A stretch of DNA of 64,000 nucleotides, taken from the NCBI GenBank assembly GCA_964568455.1, contig CAZMPJ010000001.1, positions 434,001 through 498,000 on the forward strand, read 5' to 3'. This stretch comes from CAZMPJ01 sp964568455 (GTDB taxonomy: Bacteria > Margulisbacteria > WOR-1 > O2-12-FULL-45-9). A program made the translations under genes and the position numbers. Under the pieces are notes generated by a model. That model was given only the letters and a program-made list of their open reading frames with translations. It searched no databases and was not told the DNA's origin. Of the stretch, positions 44,816 to 52,980 are shown piece by piece; within the stretch, counting starts at the first letter, position 1; every line of letters begins with the position of its first letter.

Positions 44816-45149
44816 TGTCTAGTTTTGAAATGATATCTAAGACCTTGCTTCCTTTTTCAAGAGAATCATCCTGGATAAAACTGATTTCCGGAACGTTGCG
44901 ACTTTTAACCATTTCCCCTAGTCTACCCCGAACAAAACTGGTAGCAGAAGTAAGGCCGGACATAGAATCATTTTTTTGTTTATCATCACCCAAAATACTA
45001 ACAAATATCTTGGCATTTTTTAAATCAGGGGAAATATCTACCGCAGTAAGGCTAACAAAGCCAATACGCGGGTCTGACACATCTTCGCGTATAATCTCGC
45101 TGACTACTTCTTTGATTAATTGCTCAAAACGCTCTATCCTGTTACTCAT
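44766..45149 (-). CDS. rbfA: Ribosome-binding factor A
   Basis: 127 aa KH-like protein with the family pattern IEQLIKEVVSEII-like N-terminus (here FEQLIKEVVSEIIRED), DPRIGFVSLTAVDIS and VPEISFIQDDSLEKG. It matures the 30S subunit. It overlaps infB by 4 nt at its start and nrnA by 50 nt at its end, so translation is probably coupled. Confidence 0.93.
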   Translation of the reverse strand: MSNRIERFEQLIKEVVSEIIREDVSDPRIGFVSLTAVDISPDLKNAKIFVSILGDDKQKNDSMSGLTSATSFVRGRLGEMVKSRNVPEISFIQDDSLEKGSKVLDIISKLDNEKTSIKRNKKSNKKG

Positions 45150-47134
45150 TTTTTACGCGCTTTTTCCCTTATCTCAAAGCATTCAACTGTGTCGCCAACT
45201 TTAAAATCAGTATAGCCGGGAATAGCTATTCCACATTCAAAACTTTCCTCCACTTGCTTAACATCATCTTTAAAACGTTTAAGCGAAGGCAGTTTGCCTT
45301 CGTATATTTGCTTTTTATCACGCGTAATGCGTATGCTTGCTCCTCTTTTAAGTAATCCATCAGTAACAAAGCTTCCAGCAATTGCTCCTACTTTAGAAAA
45401 TTTAAATAATTGCCTTACTTCTGCGTGACCAATTACTACTTCTTCAAATTCTGGTGCAAGCATCCCTTCCATGGCCAGCTTAACATCATCAATTAATTTA
45501 TAAATGATATTATATTTTCTAACTTCAACCTTTTCTTGTTGGGCAACTGCTGCAGCATTGCCTTCTAAGCCAACATTGAATCCGGTAGTAATAGCATTAG
45601 AAGCACGAGCCAACATAATATCTGATTCGTTAACCTGACCTACAGCTGCATGGATAATATTTACTTTAATATTACCAATAGTCATATCTTGCAGCGACTG
45701 AACAATTGCGTCAATTGATCCTTGTACGTCAGCTTTAAGAACCAGGTTTAGATTCTCTTTTTCTCCTTCTTTAATATGTTCAGAAAAGTCCTGCAATGAT
45801 AAAATCTTGCCTCTAAAAGCGCGGTTTTGTTGATCACTTCTCTTTTCCGCTAAACCTCTAGCTTCTTTTTCTGAAGACATTACTTGAAGACTATCACCGG
45901 ATTTAGGAACGCTAACACAGCCTAACACGGCTACCGGGGTTGACGGCCCAGCCTCTTTCAACCTTTCACCCTTATCGGAAAATAGTGCTCTTACTCGACC
46001 AGATGTTCCTCCAATGGTAATAATGTCGCCTACTCTTAATGTTCCGTTTTTAATCAGGATATTAGCCACTGGCCCTCGACCTTTTTCTAGCCTAGATTCA
46101 ATCACTACCCCAGACGGAGTACCGTTTGGATCAGCTTTAAGTTCTTGCATTTCTGCCACCAATAAAACCATTTCTAATAGTTCTTTAATACCTTGTTGTT
46201 GTTTAGCCGAAGTTGGTACCACGACGGTTTTCCCACCCCAGTCTTCAGGAGCTAAACCATGTTCTGACAATTGCTGCTTTACTCTATCAGGATTTGCTTC
46301 AGGTCGGTCAATTTTGTTAATCGCAACTATAATCGGGACCCCAGCGGCCTTAGAATGGTCAATTGCCTCTATGGTTTGAGGCATAATCCCGTCATCAGCA
46401 GCTACTACTAAAATAGTAATATCAGTAACTTTTGCCCCTCTAGCGCGTAAAGCAGTAAAAGCTTCATGGCCGGGAGTATCAAGAAAAGTTACTTTTTTGC
46501 CATGGACATCAACTTGGTAAGCACCAATATGTTGGGTAATACCACCGGCCTCACCTTCTGCAACACGGGTTTCTCTTATAGCATCCAAAAGCTTGGTTTT
46601 ACCATGATCAACATGGCCCATTACAGTTACAATTGGTGGTCGAGTAATTAGATTATCCGCTTTTACTTCGTGCTCTACTTCTGCAACCACATCTGGAGTT
46701 TTAATTATAATTTCTTTGCCAAGATTGCTAGCTACGTCTTTAGCCATTTCAGCATTAATGCGCTGGTTAATGGTAGCCAAGGTACCTTTTTTCATTACTT
46801 CTTTGATTAAATCCGAAGATCTAACCTGGATTAAATCAGCCAAGTCTTTGACTGAAATATCTTCAGTTTCAATTATCGGAATATTGGATTTAACTTCTTG
46901 TTTAACAGGCTCTTCTTTTACTTCTTCAACCACTTCTTCAACTTTTTCAACCGGTTTTTCTTTGGGTTTAACAATCTCTCTTATTACTTTGGCAGTTTCT
47001 TCTTCTACTGAGGAAGCAGATGTCTTAACTTCTACTCCTAAATCCTTGAGCATTTTAATTAGCTCTTTAGGATCCAATTTAAGCTCTTCAGCTAAAGCTT
47101 TAACCTTTATTTTATTTGCTTTCTTTTGTGTCAT
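45146..47134 (-). CDS. infB: Translation initiation factor IF-2
   Basis: 662 aa. Two N-terminal IF2_N domains (VKALAEELKLDPKELIKMLK at the start, given here as VKALAEELKLDPKEL, and ISVKDLADLIQVRSSDLI) lead into the GTPase with G1 GHVDHGKTKLL, G3 DTPGHEAF and G4 NKID. It brings fMet-tRNA to the ribosome. It is shorter than E. coli IF2 (890 aa) because the linker is short. The start overlaps nusA by 23 nt. Confidence 0.96.
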   Translation of the reverse strand: MTQKKANKIKVKALAEELKLDPKELIKMLKDLGVEVKTSASSVEEETAKVIREIVKPKEKPVEKVEEVVEEVKEEPVKQEVKSNIPIIETEDISVKDLADLIQVRSSDLIKEVMKKGTLATINQRINAEMAKDVASNLGKEIIIKTPDVVAEVEHEVKADNLITRPPIVTVMGHVDHGKTKLLDAIRETRVAEGEAGGITQHIGAYQVDVHGKKVTFLDTPGHEAFTALRARGAKVTDITILVVAADDGIMPQTIEAIDHSKAAGVPIIVAINKIDRPEANPDRVKQQLSEHGLAPEDWGGKTVVVPTSAKQQQGIKELLEMVLLVAEMQELKADPNGTPSGVVIESRLEKGRGPVANILIKNGTLRVGDIITIGGTSGRVRALFSDKGERLKEAGPSTPVAVLGCVSVPKSGDSLQVMSSEKEARGLAEKRSDQQNRAFRGKILSLQDFSEHIKEGEKENLNLVLKADVQGSIDAIVQSLQDMTIGNIKVNIIHAAVGQVNESDIMLARASNAITTGFNVGLEGNAAAVAQQEKVEVRKYNIIYKLIDDVKLAMEGMLAPEFEEVVIGHAEVRQLFKFSKVGAIAGSFVTDGLLKRGASIRITRDKKQIYEGKLPSLKRFKDDVKQVEESFECGIAIPGYTDFKVGDTVECFEIREKARKK

Positions 47135-48284
47135 TAGTTTCCTTCACTTTTTTAACTGCTTCTTCTGGAACAATACTATTAGCAGCTTTTACTTCGTAGC
47201 CCAGTTCAGCTAATTTTGCAATTAGATCTTTACTTTTTAAGCCCAACTCTTTTGCCAATTCATGTGTTTTAACTTTATTGTCCTCTTTTACCGACGCAAC
47301 AGGGCTTGTTAAAGTCTTTTTACCTTCTTTGCTGACTGCTTTACCCTTCTGGCTTTCCGATAATATATCAATTTTCCAGCCGGTTAGTTTAACAGCTAGA
47401 CGAACGTTTTGCCCTTCTTTCCCAATAGCCAAGGACAATTCTTTTTCAGCCACATAAACTTTAGCGCTTTTTTCTTTTGCATTAGTTTCCACACTGCTTA
47501 CTTTAGCCGGACTTAAAGCATTTTTAATAAAACTAACAGTATTTTCTTCCCATTCAACAATATCTACCCGTTCCGGGCCAAGTTCTTTAACAATATTCTG
47601 GATCCTGGCTCCCATATGTCCAACACAAGTTCCTATTGCTCCGATTTTTTCATCGTTTGAATGGATGGCAATCTTGGTGCGTCGGCCTGGTTCTCGGGCT
47701 ATAGCTTTTATTTCTAAAACCCCATCTTTAATCTCTGGCACTTCCATCTCAAAAAGCTTTTTAATTAACCCTGGATGAGACCTGGAAATAATAACAAAAG
47801 GTCCTCTAGGAGTTTTACGCACCTCTACCACAAACAGCTTAATTCTTTCTTTTTCTCTTAAAATTTCGCCTGGAATCTGTTCAGTGGGCGCAAGCACGGT
47901 TTCAATCCTGCCTAAATTAATGAGATAACCGCCATATTCTCTGCGTTGAATAATCCCGGTGATTAATTCACCCTGTTTTTTAGCAAACTCTTCATAAGAT
48001 TCTTCTTTTTCCGCTTCACGAATACGCTGTATAATAACCTGTTTTGCAGTTTGGGCAGCTAGTCTGCCAAAGTCTTTTGGAGTAATATCTTTGCCATCAT
48101 GCAGTATCTTAAATTCGCCTTCATCCGAAATAGTAGCCTCTAAATTAGGCTCTTCTTCCTCTTTAAAGCGTTTTCTAACCGCGGAAATAATGGCGGCTTT
48201 AATAGCTTCGATCAAGGCTTCTTTATGAATACCTCGTTCGCGCTGTATTTCCTCTAGCATTTCATGAAATTTATTGATCTTCAT
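47112..48284 (-). CDS. nusA: Transcription factor NusA with C-terminal IF2_N-like domain
   Basis: 390 aa from the ATG at 48284, chosen because AAGGAG precedes it; the frame opens further up at 48332 without such a site. NusA N-terminal domain (1-125), S1 domain (about 130-200), and two KH domains (about 200-345) are present. The last 55 residues (KTHELAKELGLKSKDLIAKL, then LAELGYEVKAANSIV) match IF2_N domains rather than the acidic NusA repeats. It acts in transcription pausing, termination and antitermination. The 3' end overlaps infB. Confidence 0.93.
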   Translation of the reverse strand: MKINKFHEMLEEIQRERGIHKEALIEAIKAAIISAVRKRFKEEEEPNLEATISDEGEFKILHDGKDITPKDFGRLAAQTAKQVIIQRIREAEKEESYEEFAKKQGELITGIIQRREYGGYLINLGRIETVLAPTEQIPGEILREKERIKLFVVEVRKTPRGPFVIISRSHPGLIKKLFEMEVPEIKDGVLEIKAIAREPGRRTKIAIHSNDEKIGAIGTCVGHMGARIQNIVKELGPERVDIVEWEENTVSFIKNALSPAKVSSVETNAKEKSAKVYVAEKELSLAIGKEGQNVRLAVKLTGWKIDILSESQKGKAVSKEGKKTLTSPVASVKEDNKVKTHELAKELGLKSKDLIAKLAELGYEVKAANSIVPEEAVKKVKETNDTKESK

Positions 48285-48332
48285 ACCAAAACTCCTTGCC
48301 CTAAAACATAATAAAGGGCTATTTAAACACAA

Positions 48333-48356
48333 AAGTGGGAATAAATCTTCCCACTT
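48333..48356 (-). terminator. Rho-independent terminator after groEL
   Basis: AAGTGGGA and TCCCACTT form an 8-bp stem with an 8-nt loop; on the minus strand a TTTTGTGTTT tract follows. It lies 41 nt after the groEL stop and before nusA. Confidence 0.7.
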
Positions 48357-48396
48357 AAGTGCCTAAATTATAACAAGCTGAATTTAACTTGTCAAT

Positions 48397-50052
48397 CTAC
48401 ATCATTCCTGGCATACCGCCCATTCCACCCATTCCTCCCATACCGCCTGGCATTGCTGGAGCCTTTTCGTCTTCAGCTTTTTCAGCCACTAATACTTCGG
48501 TAGTAAGAAGAAGTGCAGCAATGGAAGCAGCATTTTGCAATGCGGATCGGGTTACTTTAACTGGATCAACAATCCCAGCCTTGAACATATCAGTATATTC
48601 AAAATTCTGGGCATTAAATCCAACTCCACCCTTTTCTTTTTTGACCTTTTCTACAACAACGGAGCCTTCCATGCCTGAGTTAGTCGCAATCTGTCTAAGC
48701 GGCTCTTCTAGAGCCTTTCTTACGATTGCCACACCAATGCGTTCATCTCCTTCGGTTCCAGCTTCAAGCTTAGCTACTGCTTCTTGAATATGGATAAAGG
48801 CTGAACCGCCGCCAGCAATAATTCCTTCTTCCACCGCAGCTCGGGTAGCAGAAAGCGCATCTTCAATACGATGCTTTTTCTCTTTAAGCTCGGTTTCAGT
48901 TGGCGCGCCAGCTTTAATAACCGCTACTCCGCCAGAAAGTTTGGCTAATCTTTCTTGAAGTTTTTCCTTATCATAAGAAGAATCAGACATTTCGATTTCC
49001 TTCTTAATCTGGGCAACACGGTCTTTAATGGCAGCCTCAGTTCCGGCACCTTCTATAATAGTAGTATCTTCTTTCTTCACCACTATCTTTTTAGCCTTAC
49101 CAAACCATGACTCAGAAATAGTTTCCAGGTTTAAGCCTTTTTCTTCTGCAACCACTTCTCCGCCGGTAAGGATAGCAATATCTTCTAACATTGCTTTTCT
49201 TCGATCACCAAACCCAGGAGCTTTTACCGCTACAACGTTTAAAGTTCCTCGCAGCTTGTTAACTACCAAAGTAGCTAAAGCTTCGCCTTCAATGTCGTCG
49301 GCAATAATCAGCAATGGTTTGCTGGCCTGTACCACTTTTTCAAGAGCTGGAAGCAGGTCTTTTACCGCGCTGATCTTTTTTTCGGTGATTAAAAGGAAAC
49401 AGTCATCTAGTACACATTCCATTCGTTCACGGTCTGTGACCATGTATGGAGAAGCATAACCTTTGTCAAACTGCATACCTTCTACTACATCTAAAGATGT
49501 TTCAATTCCTTTAGATTCTTCAACCGTTATAACTCCGTCTTTTCCAACTTTATCCATGGCATCAGCAATTAAATTACCGATTTCCATGTCATTATTAGCA
49601 GAAATTGCAGCAACTTGGGCAATTTCTTCCTTGTTTTCCACTTTTCGACTTTGCTTTTTTAGTTCTTCTATGGCAAAGTTTACCGCGTTTTGGATTCCGC
49701 GTTTGATTGCCATACGACTAGCACCAGAAACAACATGCTTTAAGCCTTCTTTAAAAATTACCTGGCCTAAAACAGTAGCAGTAGTAGTACCGTCACCGGC
49801 AATATCATTGGTTTTGGAAGCTACTTCTTTTAAAAGCTGGGCTCCCATGTTTTCATACGGATCTTCAAGATCGATTTCTTTAGCAATGGTAACACCATCA
49901 TTTGTAATAGTTGGTGATCCCCATTTCTTTTCCAATACAACATTTTTTCCACGTGGTCCTAAAGTAGCTTTTACAGCGTCAGCAACTTTAGCAACTCCAA
50001 TAGCTAACTTTTTCCATGCGTCTTCAGAAAATAACATTTCTTTTGCAGCCAT
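48397..50052 (-). CDS. groL: Chaperonin GroEL (Hsp60)
   Basis: 551 aa. Family blocks: VKATLGPRGKNVVLEKKWG, ATP motif GDGTTTATVL, and a C-terminal GGM tail (GGMGGMGGMGGMPGMM). It folds proteins in an ATP-driven double ring with GroES. AGGAGG lies 7 nt before the ATG. It lies 17 nt downstream of groES under the same CIRCE-controlled promoter. Confidence 0.98.
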   Translation of the reverse strand: MAAKEMLFSEDAWKKLAIGVAKVADAVKATLGPRGKNVVLEKKWGSPTITNDGVTIAKEIDLEDPYENMGAQLLKEVASKTNDIAGDGTTTATVLGQVIFKEGLKHVVSGASRMAIKRGIQNAVNFAIEELKKQSRKVENKEEIAQVAAISANNDMEIGNLIADAMDKVGKDGVITVEESKGIETSLDVVEGMQFDKGYASPYMVTDRERMECVLDDCFLLITEKKISAVKDLLPALEKVVQASKPLLIIADDIEGEALATLVVNKLRGTLNVVAVKAPGFGDRRKAMLEDIAILTGGEVVAEEKGLNLETISESWFGKAKKIVVKKEDTTIIEGAGTEAAIKDRVAQIKKEIEMSDSSYDKEKLQERLAKLSGGVAVIKAGAPTETELKEKKHRIEDALSATRAAVEEGIIAGGGSAFIHIQEAVAKLEAGTEGDERIGVAIVRKALEEPLRQIATNSGMEGSVVVEKVKKEKGGVGFNAQNFEYTDMFKAGIVDPVKVTRSALQNAASIAALLLTTEVLVAEKAEDEKAPAMPGGMGGMGGMGGMPGMM

Positions 50053-50069
50053 CTAAGTGCACCTCCTTT

Positions 50070-50369
50070 TTATGATTTTGTAGCTAAGATATCTCTTTCA
50101 GACAAGATGATATATTCTTCTCCATCTATTTTAACTTCGGTTCCACCGTATTTGCTATAGATGACTTTATCACCTATTTTTACTTCCAGCGCAACCTTTT
50201 GACCGTTATCTAAAACTCTTCCTGAACCAACAGCCACCACAGTTCCTTCTGACGGTTTTTCTTTGGCTGCATCAGGAAGCACGATTCCAGACTTGGTTTT
50301 TACTTCCTCTGGCGCAGGTTTTACTACCACTCTATCGCCAATCGGATTTAAAATTGCCTTGTTACCCAT
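50070..50369 (-). CDS. groS: Co-chaperonin GroES
   Basis: 99 aa. IGDRVVVKPAPEEVKTKSGIVLPD contains the N-terminal strand and the mobile loop (about residues 18-33); the tail EYIILSERDILA is typical. It caps the GroEL chamber. It is the first gene of groES-groEL. The CIRCE operator lies 30 nt upstream of the ATG in the leader. Confidence 0.97.
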   Translation of the reverse strand: MGNKAILNPIGDRVVVKPAPEEVKTKSGIVLPDAAKEKPSEGTVVAVGSGRVLDNGQKVALEVKIGDKVIYSKYGGTEVKIDGEEYIILSERDILATKS

Positions 50370-50398
50370 AACTCCACCTCCTTAGTTTTGTTTGATTG

Positions 50399-50425
50399 TT
50401 AGCACTCATCAACCGAGAGTGCTAA
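50399..50425. promoter_or_regulatory. CIRCE operator (HrcA-binding inverted repeat)
   Basis: TTAGCACTC-N9-GAGTGCTAA with both arms perfect, just downstream of the groES -10. HrcA repressor, known to bind CIRCE, is expected elsewhere in the genome; hrcA is not in this window. Confidence 0.95.
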
Positions 50426-50426
50426 T

Positions 50427-50456
50427 ATTATAATATGTAAACGCGAGGGTTGTCAA
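50427..50456 (-). promoter_or_regulatory. Sigma-70 promoter of groES-groEL
   Basis: Minus strand TTGACA (50456-50451), 18-nt spacer, TATAAT (50432-50427), immediately before CIRCE. The -35 shares bases with the -35 of the divergent ndk promoter. Confidence 0.85.
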
Positions 50457-50478
50457 GCGCTATAGCATAAAGTATAAT
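50450..50478 (+). promoter_or_regulatory. Sigma-70 promoter of ndk (near-leaderless)
   Basis: TTGTCA (50450-50455), 17-nt spacer, TATAAT (50473-50478), then 6 nt to the ATG. The predicted transcription start falls at or near the start codon. Confidence 0.7.
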
Positions 50479-50484
50479 CTAGAC

Positions 50485-50988
50485 ATGGAACAAACCCTTG
50501 TAGTTATTAAGCCAGACGGGTTGAAGAAGTCTTTAACTGGCAATGTCCTCACTCGATTATCAGAAACCAAACTGCGTATTGTTGGAGCTAAAGTAGTTCA
50601 AGTTTCAAAAGAACTAGCTGAAAAACATTATGCACATTTAAAAGAAAAACCTTTTTTTAATGAAGTGATTAAATATCTCCAAGGAGAACTTCATGGTAAA
50701 CAATATAGTCGAGTTTTAGCCTTGGTTTATCGTGGTAAAGATGCAATTGCAAAAGTTAGACAATTAGCCGGCACAACTAATCCAGAAGAAGCTGACCCAA
50801 CTAGTATCCGCGGTCAATTCGGCCGTTTAACCACTGCCGGGTTATTTGAAAATGTACTACATTGCTCCGCTGACCCCGAAGATGCAGAAAGAGAAATTAA
50901 ACTTTGGTTTGACCCAAGTGAAGTTGTAGATAAGATTTTCCCCACCAAAGAAGCTGATACCCCTACTAGAAAAATTGTTTGGAAATAG
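50485..50988 (+). CDS. ndk: Nucleoside diphosphate kinase
   Basis: 167 aa, against 135-150 usual. LVVIKPDGLKK starts the fold; the phosphorylated His is in ENVLHCSADPEDAE (usual NxxHGSDS), and RGQFGR lies before it. Extra residues are found in the middle (HGKQYSRVLALVYRGKDAIAKV region) and in the tail after the FDPSEVVDKIFP segment. It balances NTP and dNTP pools. Confidence 0.93.
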   Translation: MEQTLVVIKPDGLKKSLTGNVLTRLSETKLRIVGAKVVQVSKELAEKHYAHLKEKPFFNEVIKYLQGELHGKQYSRVLALVYRGKDAIAKVRQLAGTTNPEEADPTSIRGQFGRLTTAGLFENVLHCSADPEDAEREIKLWFDPSEVVDKIFPTKEADTPTRKIVWK

Positions 50989-51001
50989 TTTATTTTAAAC
51001 T

Positions 51002-51028
51002 GAAATTTTTCAAAAACCCAGGCGATAT
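51002..51028 (+). promoter_or_regulatory. Sigma-28-like promoter for the 51048 gene
   Basis: TGAAATTT, 14-nt spacer ending GG, CGATAT, 19 nt before the ATG at 51048. Confidence 0.65.
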
Positions 51029-51047
51029 ACTTTCATGAGGTATTTTT

Positions 51048-51695
51048 ATGGGAATAGTTAGAGGTGCAAGCAATACTTTTAATAATTTTTGTACTATTGG
51101 TTTAAATAGAGCTTCAATAGCAATCTATTTAGCTGCACACAAAAGGCAAAAAGGCACTCTGCGCCGAACAACTAAACCTGTTGAATTAGATAACAAAGGA
51201 ACTATCCTTGGCTCAACGCAAGACTACCCTATCTTAGCCTTAATGCGTCAACGGTTAGGAATAAAGTCTATTTCCTTGCAAGATCCATCTTGGTTTAGAC
51301 TACGTGAAATAGCAAAAATCTCAAAAGATTTAAGAATATTGCGGAAGACAACAGATTCAGAATCTCTTCCAATTCATAAGTTAAAAGCTTTGAGAATTGA
51401 GCAAATTGATCCCCTTCTACCTCAAGCAAAAGAAGTTTCTCCTCTTCTTGCGCGAGCATGGGAAATGAGAACTATGTTTAAAAGCATGGCAATAATAGCT
51501 CCCCTAGTGGCTTTAATTAATTTTATTGCAGGTATTGTCACTTTAGGAATAATTTTTAGTTTGGGCCCTTCTTTTGAACAAAGTATTTTAAATTTTATAA
51601 AAAAAGAAGATCAAGTTGATTATCTTCATGCCACTACACTGAGAAGGAAGTTTCAGTATATTAAACTGATTTTTAAAAATTGGCGGAACAAGTAA
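51048..51695 (+). CDS. Basic protein of unknown function with one C-terminal membrane segment
   Basis: 215 aa. The N-terminal 45 residues are basic and free of Asp and Glu (MGIVRGASNTFNNF...), with a repeated Lys/Arg pattern (HKRQKGTLRRTTK). A hydrophobic helix near residues 145-175 (MAIIAPLVALINFIAGIVTL) is the only membrane segment. No family was recognised. GAGGT lies upstream; an out-of-frame ATG at 51035 is ignored. Confidence 0.6.
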   Translation: MGIVRGASNTFNNFCTIGLNRASIAIYLAAHKRQKGTLRRTTKPVELDNKGTILGSTQDYPILALMRQRLGIKSISLQDPSWFRLREIAKISKDLRILRKTTDSESLPIHKLKALRIEQIDPLLPQAKEVSPLLARAWEMRTMFKSMAIIAPLVALINFIAGIVTLGIIFSLGPSFEQSILNFIKKEDQVDYLHATTLRRKFQYIKLIFKNWRNK

Positions 51696-51767
51696 ATTAG
51701 AACTCTTGCAGAATACTACACAGAAAAAGGAGAATTCGCTTTAGTTCCCATGGTACTCACTGAATAA

Positions 51768-52967
51768 TTACTTATCCAGCAAACAAGCCACACCAGGTAG
51801 AGTTTTACCTTCGAGGAATTCAAGAGAAGCGCCGCCACCAGTAGAAATGTGAGACATTTGGTTGGTTAGACCAGCTTTTTTTACAGCAGCCACAGAATCA
51901 CCACCACCAATAATAGAAATTGCGCCAGATTTAGTGGCTTCACCAACGATTTCGGCTATTTCCATTGTACCTTTAGCAAATTTATCAAACTCAAACACAC
52001 CCATTGGCCCATTCCAAACAATAGTTTTGGCCTCTTTAATAGCATCCTTAAACTTTTTCACTGTATCTGGCCCAATATCCATACCACGCCAGCCAACTGG
52101 AATAGCAGTGCGAGGAATAATCTGGCTTTTTGCATCAGCAGCAAATTTATCGCCTACCACATGATCAAGTGGCAGCAAAAAAGTCACTCCAGCCTCAACA
52201 GCAGCTTTTAAAATTTCTTTAGCAGTATCAAGCTGGTCATCTTCTACTAAAGAATCACCAATCTCTACGCCTTTGGCTTTAAAAAACGTGTAAGCCATAC
52301 CACCTGCAACAATTAAAGTATCAACCTTGGTTAATAAATTTTTAATCACTCCAATTTTACTGGAAACTTTCGCTCCACCAATAATAGCCACAAAAGGTTT
52401 TTTAGGATCAGCTAAAGCCTTGCCTAAGAAATCCAACTCTTTTTGCATTAAGAAACCAGCATAAGCAGGTAGAAATTTGGCTACAATTGTGGTTGAAGCA
52501 TGCGCACGATGAGCAGTGCCAAAAGCATCGTTTACATAAAGTTCGGCTAATGAAGCTAATTGTTTGGCAAAGTTTTCATCACCCTTAGTTTCTTCCTTGT
52601 GAAAGCGAACATTTTCAAGTAGAAGAACTTCTCCATCTTTTAAAGCTTTAGCTGCAGTGTCAGCAACCGGCCCCACACAATCATCAACTTTTGCAACCGT
52701 TTGATTTAAAAGTTCTCCTAAGCGCTTTGCCACGGGGTCCATTTTAAGCTCAGGTTTAACTTCACCTTTGGGCCGGCCCATGTGGGAAACTAAAATAACG
52801 CGGCCTTTGCGCTCAAGTAGATACTTAATAGTAGGAAGAGCAGCTTTTATGCGAGTATCGTCGGTAATTGTAGCGCCGTCCATGGGGACGTTAAAATCAA
52901 CACGGACTAAAATACGCTTCGAAGCTATCTCGTTGTCCTTTAAGTCAGCAACAGATTTCTTATTCAT
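51768..52967 (-). CDS. pgk: Phosphoglycerate kinase
   Basis: 399 aa. RVDFNVPMD, SHMGRPKGE, FGTAHRAHAST, KPFVAIIGGAKVSSKIGV and WNGPMGVFE are the family blocks; the nucleotide loop is GGGDSVAAV. It makes ATP from 1,3-bisphosphoglycerate. It follows gap after 13 nt, with the AAGGAG ribosome site formed at the gap stop codon. Confidence 0.97.
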   Translation of the reverse strand: MNKKSVADLKDNEIASKRILVRVDFNVPMDGATITDDTRIKAALPTIKYLLERKGRVILVSHMGRPKGEVKPELKMDPVAKRLGELLNQTVAKVDDCVGPVADTAAKALKDGEVLLLENVRFHKEETKGDENFAKQLASLAELYVNDAFGTAHRAHASTTIVAKFLPAYAGFLMQKELDFLGKALADPKKPFVAIIGGAKVSSKIGVIKNLLTKVDTLIVAGGMAYTFFKAKGVEIGDSLVEDDQLDTAKEILKAAVEAGVTFLLPLDHVVGDKFAADAKSQIIPRTAIPVGWRGMDIGPDTVKKFKDAIKEAKTIVWNGPMGVFEFDKFAKGTMEIAEIVGEATKSGAISIIGGGDSVAAVKKAGLTNQMSHISTGGGASLEFLEGKTLPGVACLLDK

Positions 52968-52980
52968 GGATTCTTTCTCC

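Noticed and set aside
44779..47213. Long plus-strand open frames opposite rbfA and infB (also similar frames opposite groEL, pgk and gap)
   Set aside because: Compositionally they are reverse-frame shadows (Ser/Ile/Leu-rich, no motifs) of well-identified genes.
51696..51767. Terminator or small gene between the 51048 gene and pgk
   Set aside because: No stable GC-rich stem with T run and no open frame with a ribosome site were found.
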